Under the pieces are notes generated by a model. The model saw nothing but the letters and a program-made list of their open reading frames with translations. It ran no database searches and was not told where the DNA came from. DNA of 64,000 nucleotides from Chinchilla lanigera (taxonomy: Eukaryota; Chordata; Mammalia; Rodentia; Chinchillidae), in contig NW_004955418.1 of NCBI RefSeq assembly GCF_000276665.1, positions 4,997,714 to 5,061,713 of the forward strand, read 5' to 3'. A program made the position numbers and the translations under genes. Shown one piece after another: positions 37,299 to 50,002 of this stretch (within the stretch, counting starts at the first letter, position 1; each line of letters opens with the position of its first letter).

Positions 37299-38509
37299 GA
37301 GAGTATTTTGTTTTCCTAATTTTTTACTTTCACGTCTATTGAATAAACTGTACACAACTATAGTTCTTATCTGGTCACTGACTAACACTGAAAGTGAAAC
37401 ATGCTTCTTTATAAATTTTTGCTAATTGCATTAATATCCTTAATCTTTAACATACTGGTTCATTATTTTTATACAAGAGACATTTAAATCCAATTAGTTA
37501 TGCTTATCACTTATAAGCCCACCCCACATTTATTAGCTTGATGTATCATTTAAATTCATACTATAGAAACGACTCTTCCTTGGCAGAGATAAAGAAAAAT
37601 ACTAAACATAACCAGGCAGTTAAGAGGATATTATGTTAATATTTTCTTCCCATAAAATTTATTATACCCATTTAAATAATATCATCATGCATGGATCACG
37701 TTTTCTAATATTTTAAATTATAATTACCTTAGTAAATTTTATGTTTCCTAAAGTGGAAAGATGTGTATGATAATGAACAAATCAAATTCAATATCCTTGG
37801 AAAATTTAAGAAATGCCGTTATTCAAAGGAGAGCCCTGTAATGCTCAGCAGTGATAGGGTGATAAAAATGGTGTCTTTCTCCTTTCTCTGGCCACAGAAG
37901 ATGGCCAAGCTGTTGATCATCACTAGAGAATCAGATTTTTTAATGTATCAGAGAGACATCTTCTCTAAATAGCTGCCAGCATCTCCACCACTGACTTGAT
38001 TTTAGCGTGCGCCTGAATAGCTTAAAGCTGTCCGCACCTTAAACTCTTCACTTAAACAGCTTTACTACGTTACGCTGTTTCACACTGGTATTCTGCAGTG
38101 GTATTGCTAAGGTTTTCTTGGAAGGGAGGGAAAAAAAAATCATTTCAAGGAGTTTTGAGTCAGCACAGGACTGCCAGACACACAGCAAGGTTAAATATGA
38201 TGAAGGTGGGTAATGAAATTTCAACAAATGTCATCCTCATGAAACAACACAAAAATAGCATGTTAGAAAATCCTTCATTTATTATATACACAAGACCTCC
38301 ACAAGAATAACAAAGAGAACTCGGTCATGTGGCCATTCTGAAGCCTGGGAATAGTAACTTATTTTAAGTATCAAGAGTTTCATTGTCTGTAAACGGAGCC
38401 AATGACTGTCTACTTCTTCTCTGAGTTCAGGTTTTGTGTGGGTTAATCCACTGAAAATAGTATATCCAGTGGCCCCAGAAAGCCCTGTAGGACAGAATGG
38501 CTAGTGCAA

Positions 38510-38715
38510 AAGCTGCAGAGATTAGTGGTTCAGAGCCTGCGCTGCAGGTCAGATAGTCCGAGATGCTTTGCAATTTACTAGCTGTAATTTCAGCAAAAAC
38601 AGGTTTCCCTTTTCAATAAAATAGAAATGAAATACAATGAAGTAGCATAAAAAGGACTTGGTCCAATGTCTGCCACAAAGGATGCCTTCATAAATTAGCT
38701 ATTAGTATTTCTATC
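38510..38715 (+). repeat. MIR SINE
   Basis: 'agtggttcagagcctgcgct', 'tgcaatttactagctgtaat', then 'ggtttcccttttcaataaaa' and 'acttggtccaatgtctgcca' follow MIR order over nearly its full length. Confidence 0.65.
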
Positions 38716-39944
38716 AAGTAAATATTGGTGATTATTTTCTAAAAGTCAAAATAAACAAATCAAACACTATCCTTATTTAACTTCTTATTCATATATTTCC
38801 TTTACTGACATTATAACACTATAGCTAAAAAGTCAGGGAACCCTTAAATTGTATGCCTACAGTTGCTCATCAACACCATAACAAAGTCCTTATGTGGGTT
38901 CACAGGTTAGATGGCCTCTTAATTATACTCCTTTTAGAAGCACTTGTCACTATTAACCTACGGCATTTAGCATTTGGTCATTTTAACTCATTGGACCACT
39001 CTGAAAAGCCACTTGATAGCAGGCATTGCTAAAATTTCCACAACACATTTGCTCCTGGGGTAATGAATCCCTTAGGCCTTCAGCAAAATTGCCTTTGGAT
39101 CCTACAAGAGATTTAAACAAACAATATAAAAGCAGACATAAGTCATAAAAATTAATTTTTACTGACAGAAAAAGTTATACTTTCTCTAAAAACTAAAAGT
39201 GTATCATTTCTGTTAGGACTAAAGGAAACAGCAATCATCTTGTCCAAGTTTCAAAAATCTAATATTCATGAAAGTATCAGTTTTTCAAGCAAAAATACCT
39301 GAGGCAAAGCAACAGTTTTTCAGATTCAAAGTCTGTCTAGACATTTTATTTCCAAGAAAACTGTTTCTCAAAGTAGAGAAACTGTGAATTTACTTGCATA
39401 TTGCATGCAGGAAAACAAATACCTTCCAGAAGTCACCCTACGTACACTAAGATGGTAAACAGACGTTCTAAGAACTGTTTCTACACTCACTACCACACAA
39501 GGAATCTCCGGACCCTGGAAAAGAAGGAAACTGTGTGTGGGGAGACTTTATAACCTTTGACACTGTGCCATGTATCATACCAAGTAACCACCTTCACAAC
39601 ATAGGTTAGGTCACATTTGAGGCCTAATCACTGAAGTAAGGTCGAAGAGCTCAAAAGTCAAAGTGGATTCCATTCCAAAACCTACTCCTGGAGATAAAAC
39701 CAATGCCTCGCTCACAGGCTAAGCTACAAAGCCCTTCTGGCAGGAGGGTGGAGTGTGGGGAGGAGGCGTTGGTTTGCAGTGAACCAACACTTAAAGCGGG
39801 GCTTAGAGAAAGCTGGATCAGAGCAGAGTTTGGGTTCTATCAAGGAACCAGTTATGTGGCTTAGAGGAAATTACGAAGTCTTTATAAATTCAGTGAAGTA
39901 GGTTAGACTCCTCAAGAGTCCCTCTGAAGGTCAAGGGCCAACCC

Positions 39945-40050
39945 CAGTGACAATGCAGCCCTTGCCGTGTGCCAGATCTTGCGCAGAATGCTCTTCATTA
40001 ATTTGTTTTATCTCACAATAACCTTTAAGACAGTTAAAGTGGTTTGCAAG
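39945..40050 (-). repeat. MIR SINE fragment
   Basis: 'cttgccgtgtgccagatctt' and 'ttttatctcacaataacctt' correspond to a reversed MIR 3' half. Confidence 0.5.
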
Positions 40051-40439
40051 TTTGCATCAGTACATTAAATGTACAGGAAAATCCCCATCAAAAATATTCT
40101 CTCTTATACTCAAATAGTAATGAGCACTAATGACCCTGTTATCCCACACGATCTTTTCCCTTCAATGGTCAGCATATCCTTCCTTGGGTGTCTTACTATT
40201 ACAGAACAGAGGAGAAGAAATCGAGAGGACACTCCTCAACATTTTCAGCACTGTCCTCCCTACTTGTTCCCAGGGAAGAGGTGACGGTGCCACCCAGTAC
40301 TCACATCTACTGGTCGTGCGACCTAGAATATAACCTATCATCTTTAGCTGTGTTAGTCTCCTCTTGTATAACATGTGACGAACATATTGCCTACCTTGTT
40401 TATGGTGCAGAAGCTTTACTTTTTTATCAGTACATGTTT

Positions 40440-43400
40440 GTGACAATTAGTGGACGCATTCATTATGGTGCCTGGGTACATGTACTTATTACCCCTTAAT
40501 CTCTTTTCATTTCTCTCCCCTCCCCACCTTTCTCTCTCTCTCTATCCCAAGATCTTATCATCTGCAAAAACTCTACCTCACTGCTTCTTATAAGCTCTCT
40601 TTTACTTTGCTCTTTAAATTATTTATATCATGGGTCTCTCATGTAAGAGAAACCACGTGATATTTAAGCTTATGTGTCTGATTCACTTTATTAACATTAT
40701 GCTTTCAAGGTACATCCATTTTCCTACGAAAGACTCAAGTTTATCTGCTGTCTGTATGGCAGAGTTCGCGTGTATGCTCCACTGTGTATAAATACATTTT
40801 CCTTATCCATTTATCTGTTGATGGACAGATAGGTTACTTCCAAGATTCAGCTATTATGAGCTGTGTTGCTATAGACATGGGCATCACTGCATTAACAGAT
40901 GTTTACTTTTTTAAAGAAGATACTCAGGGAAAATAGCTGGGTGGAATGGCATTTCTATTTTTAGCTTTTTGACGAATCTTCACACTGATTTTGGTTGTGT
41001 AATTCCAGCAACAGTGAACAAGGATTGCTTTTTCCCCACAGGCTCCCCAGCACTTCAGGATTTTGGGGTTCTTGATGGCAGCTGCTCTTTCTGGAGTAAG
41101 ATGGGATCTCAGTGTTGTTTTGATTTGCATTTCTCTAAAGGCAAAGATGCTGAATGTTTTGTCATATATGGATTGGCCATTTGTACTTATGTACGCATCT
41201 CAATTGCACACTTTTCCATGGGTCTCTTATTGAGGGGGTTAATATTTTTTGAGTTCTTTATATATTCTAGTTATTAGTCCTCTGCCTGAGTAGTTGGCAA
41301 AACATTTTTTTCCCATTCTGCAATTGTCTCTTCACTCTGTTGGTTATTTCCTTTTCTGTGCAGAACTTTTTAATTGGGCATAAATCCATTTGTTGATTCT
41401 TGGTGTTAATTTCTTGTGCAGCCAGGGTACTGTTCAGAAAGTCCTTGCCTCTACCTAAATCTTCAAGAGCTTTACGCTTTACCCATTTTATTTTCCAACT
41501 TGGATGGGATGTATGATCCTTTCAACAATTTGTTACATTCTATTTGCCAGTGTCTTGTTGAGGATTGCTGTATCTCTCTGTTCATTAAGGACACTGGCCT
41601 GTAGTTTTCTTTTTCTGTGAAGTCCTTGCCTGGTTTTAGTACCATGGCAATGTTTGCTTCTGGGAATGAGTTTGGCAGTATTCCTTTCCCATCAATTTTG
41701 CTGGCTTACTGGCATTAGATCTTCCCTGAAGTTCTGGTAGAATTCTGTAGTGAATCCTTTAGGTCCTGGGCTCTTCTTTGTTGGCAGAGTTTTTATTACT
41801 GTATCTCTTTTGTTGCCTGGTATTGGTCTGTTCACAGTTTTTATTTCTTGGTACAATTTTGGTAATTCATATGTGGCTAGGAATTTCTTCCTTTTCTCTA
41901 GGTTCTTCAATTGTAATATATGTTGAATTAGTTTCTTACAGTCGTTCAGATTTTAACAGTGTGCTTTAATTTCTTACCACCACTTTTTTTTTTTTTGAGA
42001 CAAGTTATCACTATGCAGTTCAAGCTGGTCTCAAACCCACACTGACCCTCCTCATGAGTGCCAGTTACAGGAATGCACCACCATGCCTGGCCCACATCTC
42101 TTCCCTAATTGCATCGATATGGGTTTTTTCATTTCTTCCTTTGACAAGTTTGGCTAAGGGCTTAGAAATCTTTTTCATTCTTTCAAAGAACCAACTCTTT
42201 GATTCACTGATCCTTTGCACATTTAATCCCTTTTTCGTTAACGTCCAGTCAGGTATTTATAACTTCTTCCCTTCTGTTCATTTCAGATTTGGATTGCTCT
42301 TGTTCTTCTACGACCTTGAGATGCGTCATCAGGCTTTGCATCAGGCTCTGCTCAATTCTTTCACTGTGTGTATGCACAGCTGTGACCTCCCCTCTTACAA
42401 TCGCCTTCATTGTGTCCCATCAGTTCTGTCATGTTGTGTTTCCACTGTCACTTGATTCTAGGAACTTTTTTATTTCTTCAGTGATCTGTTAATTATTCTA
42501 TAATGTATAGTTTAATCTTCTTGGATAGTTTCACTGATTTCTTTTGCTGTTGACTTCTAGCTTTATTCCCTTTGAATCTGATAGTGTGCTGGGAATTACT
42601 TCAATTCTTTTGTATTTATGTAAGCAGGCTTTATGGCCTAAGATTCTATTTCAGAAGTTCCGTGTGCTGCTGAGAAAAATGTGTGTTCTGTTGTTGTTGG
42701 ATTAAACACTTTGCAGATACCTGTTAAGTCCATTTGCTCAATGGTGTGGTTTAAATCTGTTATTTCCTTGCTAAATTTTTGTCTAGTTGGTCTGTATGAT
42801 TATGAGAATGAGGTGCTGAAGCTCCCTGTTATGACTGTATTGGTGTCTATCTGTCCTTTTACGTGCAGTAGTTTTATGAAGTTGGAATCACCTAACTTCA
42901 TTGCTATTTGGTGCACAGAACTTACAACTGTTATCTCTTCCTGTTTAATTGTTCCTTTTACCACGACGCAGTGGCCATCTCTGTCTTTTCTGATCAGTTT
43001 TGGCTTAAAGCTTAACTACCCCCTCCCAGTTAAATGTATACATTTTTTTAAGGGTTTTTGGTGCTTGTGGCCTCTCTGTCTGTATATAAGATTCTTCTGA
43101 GCATTTTTGGCAGTGCTGGTTTCATGATCATGTATTTCTTTAGGATTTCTTTGTCATGCAAAGTCTTTACATCTCTTGTCAATTTTCAAGGCTAACTTTG
43201 CAGGATATAGAAGGTCGGTTGACTTTTTTTAAAGGGCTTGAAAAACGTCACTCCATGCTTTCCTATCCTTTAAGGGTTGTGCGGAGAAATTTCCCGTAAC
43301 TCCAATATGCTTGCCTTTATAAGTAACTTGCTGGCTTCTCCCTAACAGCTTTTAGTATTTTCTCCTTTTCTGTTGAATTTCTGGAATTTTGATTATAATG

Positions 43401-44497
43401 TGTTATGAAGTTCACATAATCCTGGCTAAGTGAAGTTCTATATGCCTTTTGTAGTTGGATACTGAATTTTCCCCCTAGCTTTGGAAAGATTTCTCCTATA
43501 ATTTCTGTGAATAAATATTTTTATACATTTTGAGTTGTCTTCTGATTTTTCCATTATTCCTGTAATTCTGATCTTTTAGTCATCTACCAGCTGTTGGATC
43601 CAGCTTGCATGCTGTCTTTTCGTTTTTAGGATACCATGGAGTTTATGATCTGCTACATTCACCTCATCTTCAATTTTTAATACTCTGTCCTCATATTGGC
43701 CAAATCTGCTACCCATGATTTCTATCTAATTTTTCCTCTCTTATATTTCTGCTTTTTTTTTCATAATTTCTAATTCTTTACCAAAGTGGTCATTATATCT
43801 TGCACTGTCTTGTTTAAATTGATGAGTCTCTTCCTTCCTTAAGGTTGTAAACATTTTACTCTAAGATCCTTTGTTTAATAAAAATCCTTTTTAAGCATGC
43901 TAAACCTCTTCATTTTGAGCTCTTCTAATATTTTGAGTATTTTGTTTTTGAGTTCTTTGCTTGTAAAGTCCTCCACTTCAGTGTATGTGAGATGAGCTTT
44001 TGTAGAATTAAGGGTCTGGGGAGGTGTCTGGTTGCCTTGCTTTTTCACATTTCTGTTTTGGCGCTGCGGGCTGAAGATCAGGTAGGATATAAATGCTCTC
44101 ATCATCGTGGATATCTCCTTAGCTAGAATCTGTCTCCCTGTGATATTTTCTTGTGTTTGGTTATGCAGTGGTGTTTGCACCCTATTTAGACCTACTCCGC
44201 ATATTTCGTATTTGTGGGTCTTGTACTCTAACCTTCTTCTGCGGGCTTATGTGTGTGGAGACAAGTCCCCCTTCCTGGGAGCCAGGGTTAGCATTTCAGA
44301 CTGCTTTGTTTTTTCTCTGCATTTTCTCTTCAGTTTCTCCAGTGTCCCTGGGATTTCTAGTTTTCTTGTAAGGTCTTTCTTGATTCCTGGAGCACTTTCC
44401 CTTTTCTCTTTGCTAAGTTGTTGTTTGTCAGGTGTTACAGTTCCAAGCTTAGAGCGACTGTGAGATGCAGCTGAATGTGACTCCACTATCTTCCCCC
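40440..44497 (-). mobile_element. L1 element, minus orientation, 5' end present, internally deleted
   Basis: On the minus strand the element starts near 44,495 with a G-run and 'aagatagtggagtc', like an L1 5' end. ORF1-like text follows (frame at 43875-44180 with LTYTEVEDFTSKELKNKILK), then coiled-coil and C-terminal ORF1 text to about 43,250. Endonuclease text is at 42,100-43,100. Reverse-transcriptase text at 41692-41910 includes KKSPGPKGFTTEFYQNF. ORF2 3' text and a purine-rich 3' UTR end near 40,440. At about 4.06 kb it is shorter than a 6-7 kb L1, so ORF2 parts are missing. Stops break all frames. A B1 fragment interrupts it at 41985-42092. Confidence 0.85.
41985..42092 (-). mobile_element. 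B1 SINE fragment nested in L1
   Basis: T-run, then 'gagacaagttatcactatgc', 'agttcaagctggtctcaaac' and 'aatgcaccaccatgcctggc'. Reversed B1, diverged and shortened. Confidence 0.8.
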
Positions 44498-44504
44498 CAT
44501 TTAG

Positions 44505-44575
44505 AACTTTAAATAACGTTCACATAAAGCATCTAGCTTGCTGCCCGGCACACAGTCAATTTCAGCTATGCTTTA
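44505..44575 (+). repeat. MIR SINE 3' fragment
   Basis: 'ataaagcatctagcttgctg' and 'cccggcacacagtcaattt' match the MIR 3' end. Confidence 0.5.
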
Positions 44576-44794
44576 AAAAAAATCTGAGGTGCTATTAACA
44601 AAGTATATCAGGAATACGTCAAAGTGACAGCAAGATGTACTTCGGCAATAAATGACAACTGTTTCTAATTTATATTTTAAAAATGTTCAGTAGTTTTACT
44701 TCATTGTTAGGAACAGTCACGACTGCTCATGACTGAATGATCACCGTTAGGAACTGTTACTTGCCAAACATTCGTGAGGCTTCAAATGGCCCAG

Positions 44795-44975
44795 ACCTGT
44801 TCTGCGCACCCTGCAAACGTTACTGTACTCCTGAGCTGGTGCCAATGCGGAAATCAGGATTCGTAAGTGTTACATGACTTGTTCCAAGGTACAGGCAGTA
44901 AGTAGGGGAGGCACATTTAAATGCAGGTGGTCTGACTCTAAAGTCTGCATTTTACAGCTTCTTTCTCTGGCCTTT
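44795..44975 (-). repeat. MIR SINE
   Basis: Reversed MIR: 'acatgacttgttccaaggta', 'caggcagtaagtaggggagg', 'tgcaggtggtctgactctaa' and 'agtctgcattttacagcttc'. Confidence 0.6.
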
Positions 44976-45100
44976 GCTCTAGGTCTGAACAATGCTCACA
45001 GAAAGCTATCCAAGGGGAGAAAGACATGGATTCGTTTTGACGTATTATGACAAAATACTTAAATTACAGCCTTTATGATCAACACGTTACACCAGTTTGC

Positions 45101-45206
45101 ACCACTGGTGGTACATGCCTGACTGTCCCATCAGGCAGGGTGAACCACTGGTGGTAGAAGTGGTACAGTCATGCATGGGAAAAGTCATGCATGTACCACC
45201 AGTGGT
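45101..45206. repeat. Nested inverted-repeat cluster
   Basis: An 18-bp arm, accactggtggtacatgc (45101-45118), has a perfect reverse complement at 45189-45206. Between them lie a 7-bp stem with 8-nt loop (tgcctga 45116-45122, tcaggca 45131-45137), a third copy of accactggtggta (45144-45156) and two catgcatg palindromes (45170-45177, 45186-45193). Confidence 0.85.
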
Positions 45207-45421
45207 TCCAGCCACCCAACAGCAAGACATACAAGTTACATCCCCGTCATGATGTGGTAAAGGCTGGGAAAAAGGTCGCTTTGATTAATAGTCCCAGCAG
45301 AACTAAAAGCATGGTTCGTCAAAATATGTATCAATTCAAAATGCAATGTTTGGAAATTACAATTTCTACCCATCTGCCATTTAACCACCCATCCACTCAT
45401 CTTATTTCAATCAGAATTAAA

Positions 45422-45509
45422 GGGCTGGGGCTTTAGCTCAATGGTGCAGTGCCTGCCTGGCACATGCAAGGTCCTGAGTTCGCTTCCCTGCACCGCTGCC
45501 CCTGCAAAA
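45422..45509 (+). mobile_element. ID-like tRNA-derived SINE
   Basis: Begins ggctggggctttagctcaat (A box) and contains ggtcctgagttcgcttcc (B box). Flanked by agaattaaagg at 45413-45423 and 45510-45520, an 11-bp duplication whose last bases overlap the element start. Confidence 0.85.
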
Positions 45510-46368
45510 AGAATTAAAGGCCATTCTGAAAATTACATATGTACATACAAGTTTCTTCTAGAGAAAGAAACAGTGACTATTCCCCTATAAGTAGATGAAA
45601 ACTTCAAATTAAGAGTGGTGCTATTCCCATCTTATTCCAAAGGAAACTTAGTTTGCTATTAACATGAAGATCATAAATCAGTAACCTTTTGGAAAATACA
45701 GTAAACATTGTATGTAAAGCCAGTTTTTCTGGGGAAGAGAGGATCCTTAACTCTGTCCATATTCCCCAAGAACATCACGACCCACTCCTTATGAATTTCA
45801 AAAGTGTACAGACTAAGGCACAACCAAACATGTGGCGGGAAAACTTTTCCAACCTCCCAGAGCCTTTGAAAATTTCTTAATGCCATTCATCTTCAGTACA
45901 TTCTGACAGCTGGAATGGTCAGAAAATTACGTGCTTCATTATGTAAGGCCTGCAATAGGAAACAACCAGTAGAAATTAATTTTTCAGGGCACTCATTAAA
46001 ATGTCCACTGAACACTGTTGTACTGTTTTGATCAACAGGATGAGATGACAGATAGAAAGGGAAGGTGAACGACTGTCCTTAGATATGTACAACAAAGGAA
46101 ATTTTTTTCATCATTTTCACCTTTCCTGAAGTGAGAGAGATCAATAAAGCACCAATCAATTCTCATAAGAAAGCCAAAACAAAGTAAAAACCTTAAACTG
46201 CTTTTTCTAAGAAGAGAGGAGACATAAGCAAGTGAGAGAGAAAAGCTTAATTGAAAAGTGAAGGTGATGCCAAAATGACTGACTATTTACAAGAAAAAGC
46301 AAACTGCAAATCAAAACCTCATAGAGAAGAATGAGTTAAAAATGTTCCTTGGTTCATGAATACTTTTA

Positions 46369-46392
46369 TTTGCAAACCATGTGGTCTGCAAA
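46369..46392. repeat. Short hairpin
   Basis: tttgcaaacc, loop atgt, then ggtctgcaaa: ten paired positions with one mismatch. The related palindrome gtttgcaaac follows at 46420-46429. Confidence 0.6.
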
Positions 46393-46540
46393 CAGAACTG
46401 TTTGGCAAAATTTTATTCTGTTTGCAAACTCCACACTGGGTGACAAACATGACCGCAGCCATCTTTACCCACACAAACACAAACGTGGTCATCCTTTCCA
46501 AAATCGTAGAACAGATTAAATTTGGGAAGCAACGTACAGC

Positions 46541-46568
<28 letters not shown>
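46541..46568. repeat. TG microsatellite
   Basis: Fourteen uninterrupted TG units. Confidence 0.97.
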
Positions 46569-46572
<4 letters not shown>

Positions 46573-47384
46573 CACTACACATACACATATATAAATTGAA
46601 ATGTCTGAATATAAAACCAGTAGAAGTAATAAGAAGAAAGCTCAACTACAAACTGCTTTCCAAAAACATGAAAATAGAATGATGCTGTGAAACCTGGCTG
46701 AATATTGAACTGAACCACCTTTTGTCTTTCTATTACAGGCTGAACCTGCAGCTCCAGCCTTCAGAACCCTGACCGAGGATCTCACGGGAATCTCCCAGCA
46801 TTTTCTCTGTCAAGACTCCCTTCTTAAATAATGACCCTTTCCTGATGACATGGCTCTGCGGTGCTCCTATGCTCCTGATTTGAAACTGTTATAGAAGCTT
46901 CTCTGCAGTATATGAAGCTCTCAGAAGTGTAGGGAAAGAGAGAGGTCAGCAGAAGAGAGGATGATAAGGCTGGCAGCTAAACTGTAAGACAGTGATGGGA
47001 ATAGGCTTGACCACACCGTACACCATGGGCAGAGCTCCAGAGGTCTCAGTTCCCCTCTTTATCTGACTACAAATACACAGCACGTATTCACTTCCAAAAA
47101 CAGATATAAAACACAAAACCAGGATATGCCAATACAAGTACAAAACATGAACTCATCTATCTAATACTGTATAGGACAATTCCTGAAAAATTAGACTTCT
47201 AGAAACAGACTTAGTAATCTACAAAGTCAAATACAGTACTACTCTCTGAGGTCACAAACAACATGCAGATTTAGAAAAACGGTTGGGTGATTTTATTGTC
47301 ATCATTTAATCTATAACCCTTATTTTCCAATTTAGGAAGTAGAGATAATTAGCAATTTCTGGAATCATAAAGTTTTAAAAAAAT

Positions 47385-47512
47385 TATTAATTACTGGGCT
47401 TTTATCCCTAGAGAATCAGAATCTCAGCGATTAGGAAATTTGTAAAAGACTATTTTTAAAATCTCTGTAGTGTGATCTGGACATGGTGCATCTGAGAACC
47501 AACAGTTGAAAA
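47385..47512 (+). repeat. Possible hAT-Charlie fossil (MER20/MER5-like)
   Basis: 'gagaatcagaatctcagcga' and 'atggtgcatctgagaaccaa' resemble the ends of this DNA element group. Confidence 0.4.
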
Positions 47513-48029
47513 TGCAGACCCACTTCAGTAGGTTACTTCACCTCCAGTCTATACCTGACCGCTCTGTGTTCCTTGAACTCATGACCTTTATCCACAAGGA
47601 GTCAGGAAAAACAAGTGAAGTTTAGAACTGAGGAACCTTCAGATAGAGGCCTCTGGGAGGTGGTCAAACAAAAGTGTCCTCTATCATTCTGCAAAGGGAG
47701 GAGGTTAGGCAGGAAGCAATGTGCTTTTACCAGGCCAAGGTGGTCCTCAGACATAGTAGTCATGAAAATGCTGCAGTGGTTAGGAAAATGCTACCTTAGA
47801 CATAGGTCACCGCAGACCTCTAGTCTTGCTTGGAACCCAATCTCTATGTCAACGTCACTTCAAGGGGAAAAGTGACTTGCAATCTCTGAATGAGTAAGAC
47901 GGACAAGACAACTGCTATTTCAGTCATCCTCATAGAAGAGATATAATTTCAATTTCTAGAGAAATTCACTAAGCCCATAGGTAGTCAAGGCGGCCGTCCT
48001 GTCCACCTGTGTAAAGGACACTAGGAGTA

Positions 48030-48372
48030 AGTTTTTTTTTTAGTTCTTTATATATTCTAGCTACTAGTCCTGTTCAGAGAAATAGCTGACAAATATTTCT
48101 CCCATTCTATGGGTTGTCTCTACTCTGTTGACTGTTTCATTTGTTGTACAGAAGCTTTTTAAATTTGCTATGATCTCATTTTCTGATTGTTGGACTTATT
48201 TCTTATGCAACTGGAGTTCTGTGCAGGACGTTCCTACCCACCCCTATTTCTTAAGTGTTTCATCTGTTTTATATTCCAGCAGATTCAGTATTTCTGTCCT
48301 TATATCTAGGTCTCTGATCTACTTTGATTTGATTTCAGTATAGGCTAAGAGACATGGCTCTAGAGTGACTGT
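48030..48372 (-). mobile_element. L1 ORF2 3' fragment, minus orientation
   Basis: The plus strand reads 'agttctttatatattctagc', 'gttgtctctactctgttgac', 'tgtacagaagctttttaaat' and 'tatctaggtctctgatctac', corresponding to the segment at about 4,370-4,740 of the plus-strand L1 read in reverse. Confidence 0.8.
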
Positions 48373-49917
48373 GTATCCACATCTCTGTGTGGCTTGGATG
48401 TGGAAGGCTGTCAAAACAGTTTCACAGGAACTAAGATTTTCAACGTGCGAAGTAACTGGACTTCTCCTGTACGAAGATGGCCAACAACAGGAAGAATGTA
48501 CAGAAGTTACCATTAAAAAGAACGGAAGTGGGAAACAAGTGCCAGTCATGGACAGCAGAGGGTTCCGTCCCATCCTATACTCTTCTAATCACCCCAATCC
48601 TCTCCCGGAAAACAAGCACATTTCAAACAGTCATGGCCAAGAGCCATCTCTAAGTGAGGCTAAGGGACTGTGGCTATAATAGTCCCCAGAAGCCCTTGGG
48701 ATCCTCACGTTGCTAACGTCCTCTACCATTTAGGCCAGGAGGTGGTCACCTGAGGTAAAGAGTCTCTGGTACTGTGCATCCTCTCCCTTCCTTTCCTTTC
48801 ATCTCTAGAATCGATGACATGTCACCTCAGGAAGGTTACCTATCCCTGGGCTGTTTTTTCCAGTAGCATTCTAGTCTCCACAGACCAAAAGGTAGACTCA
48901 CAAAAGACAAGGAAAATCCATTCCTAGGAAGAACAGCCTCACTATCCACTCACTCAGCAATGACTTACTTAGCCTCTCCTCTGCACGGGGTCTGGTTCAG
49001 GCAGAGGGATACTGAGCATACTACTCTCAGAAATCTGTGTGACCCTCCTATTTCCTGAACTCCTTCGAATTTATACTCCATTATCTCCTCTGGGGGTCCC
49101 TTTCTAACCAATCCAATCAAACCTGCACCACCTTTTCGGAGTCACTCTTCCCCCTTCTTTCCCCTCAAAACGCTATCTCACATGTTTCCCTTATTTTTGC
49201 CTTTAGTTGTTTTTCTCCTTCCACTGGTATCTAAATTCAAGGGCTTTTTGCCTGCTTTATTCACATTCGCGTCTCTGGTGACTATAGCAGTAGCTGGCAA
49301 ATGGTAGGTATAGGACAAATCCTACTGGTTCACACACATGACAACACCTGTGTCCGAACACAGAGATGTGGACACACAGTCACTCTAGCATTCACCTGTC
49401 AGCAGTATGACAAGCCACAGATTATCTTACTGCATTGCCAAGCAAAAGTTCCTTTTCTTGGACATAAAATTCAGAAATACTCAAACTGCAGACGTTTATT
49501 CTTAGCTTAGTTTTGCTTTGGCTCTTTGTCCCTAGCCACTTCTCCCTTCATGTATTGAGCACCATCTTTTTCTACCGACAGCACTTACCTTGAGACACAT
49601 CTCACAGAATTTATAACCACGTCCCCACCCAGCTAACTGTATGTCTATCCACAACGTCAAAGCAGCTCCACAACGCATGAGAAGGGGGTCACATGCCTAA
49701 TCCTTCTTTCCAAATGCAATCTTTGTTATTTTAAAAATGGGCACATATGTGAACTAAAGCAGACTAACAATTTATATTTCACACGTAATAAAACCTTCCT
49801 ATGCTCCTGCTCCAGTATTTCTTCTAAACCAAAGAATAAGTTGTAATAATTTTCAAGAGATAGATTTGAAAATACAAAGAAATAATTATAGTCACTAACT
49901 CTTAAGAAACAATGACA

Positions 49918-50002
49918 GGGGCCGGAGATGTAGCTCAGCGGCTCAAGTGCCCACCTGGCAAGCACAAAGTCCTGAGTTTGATTCCCCGTAAGAAAAAAGA
50001 GA
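49918..50002 (+). mobile_element. ID-like tRNA-derived SINE
   Basis: ggggccggagatgtagctca (A box) and gtcctgagtttgattccc (B box), followed by an A-rich tail. Approximate duplication: acaatgaca before, acgatgaca after. Confidence 0.85.

Noticed and set aside
42054..43100. Plus-strand frames of 133 and 139 codons
   Set aside because: They lie antisense to the minus-strand L1 ORF2 remnant; no independent coding evidence.
48365..48679. 104-codon plus-strand frame
   Set aside because: Begins at the edge of an L1 fragment and has no recognisable domain.
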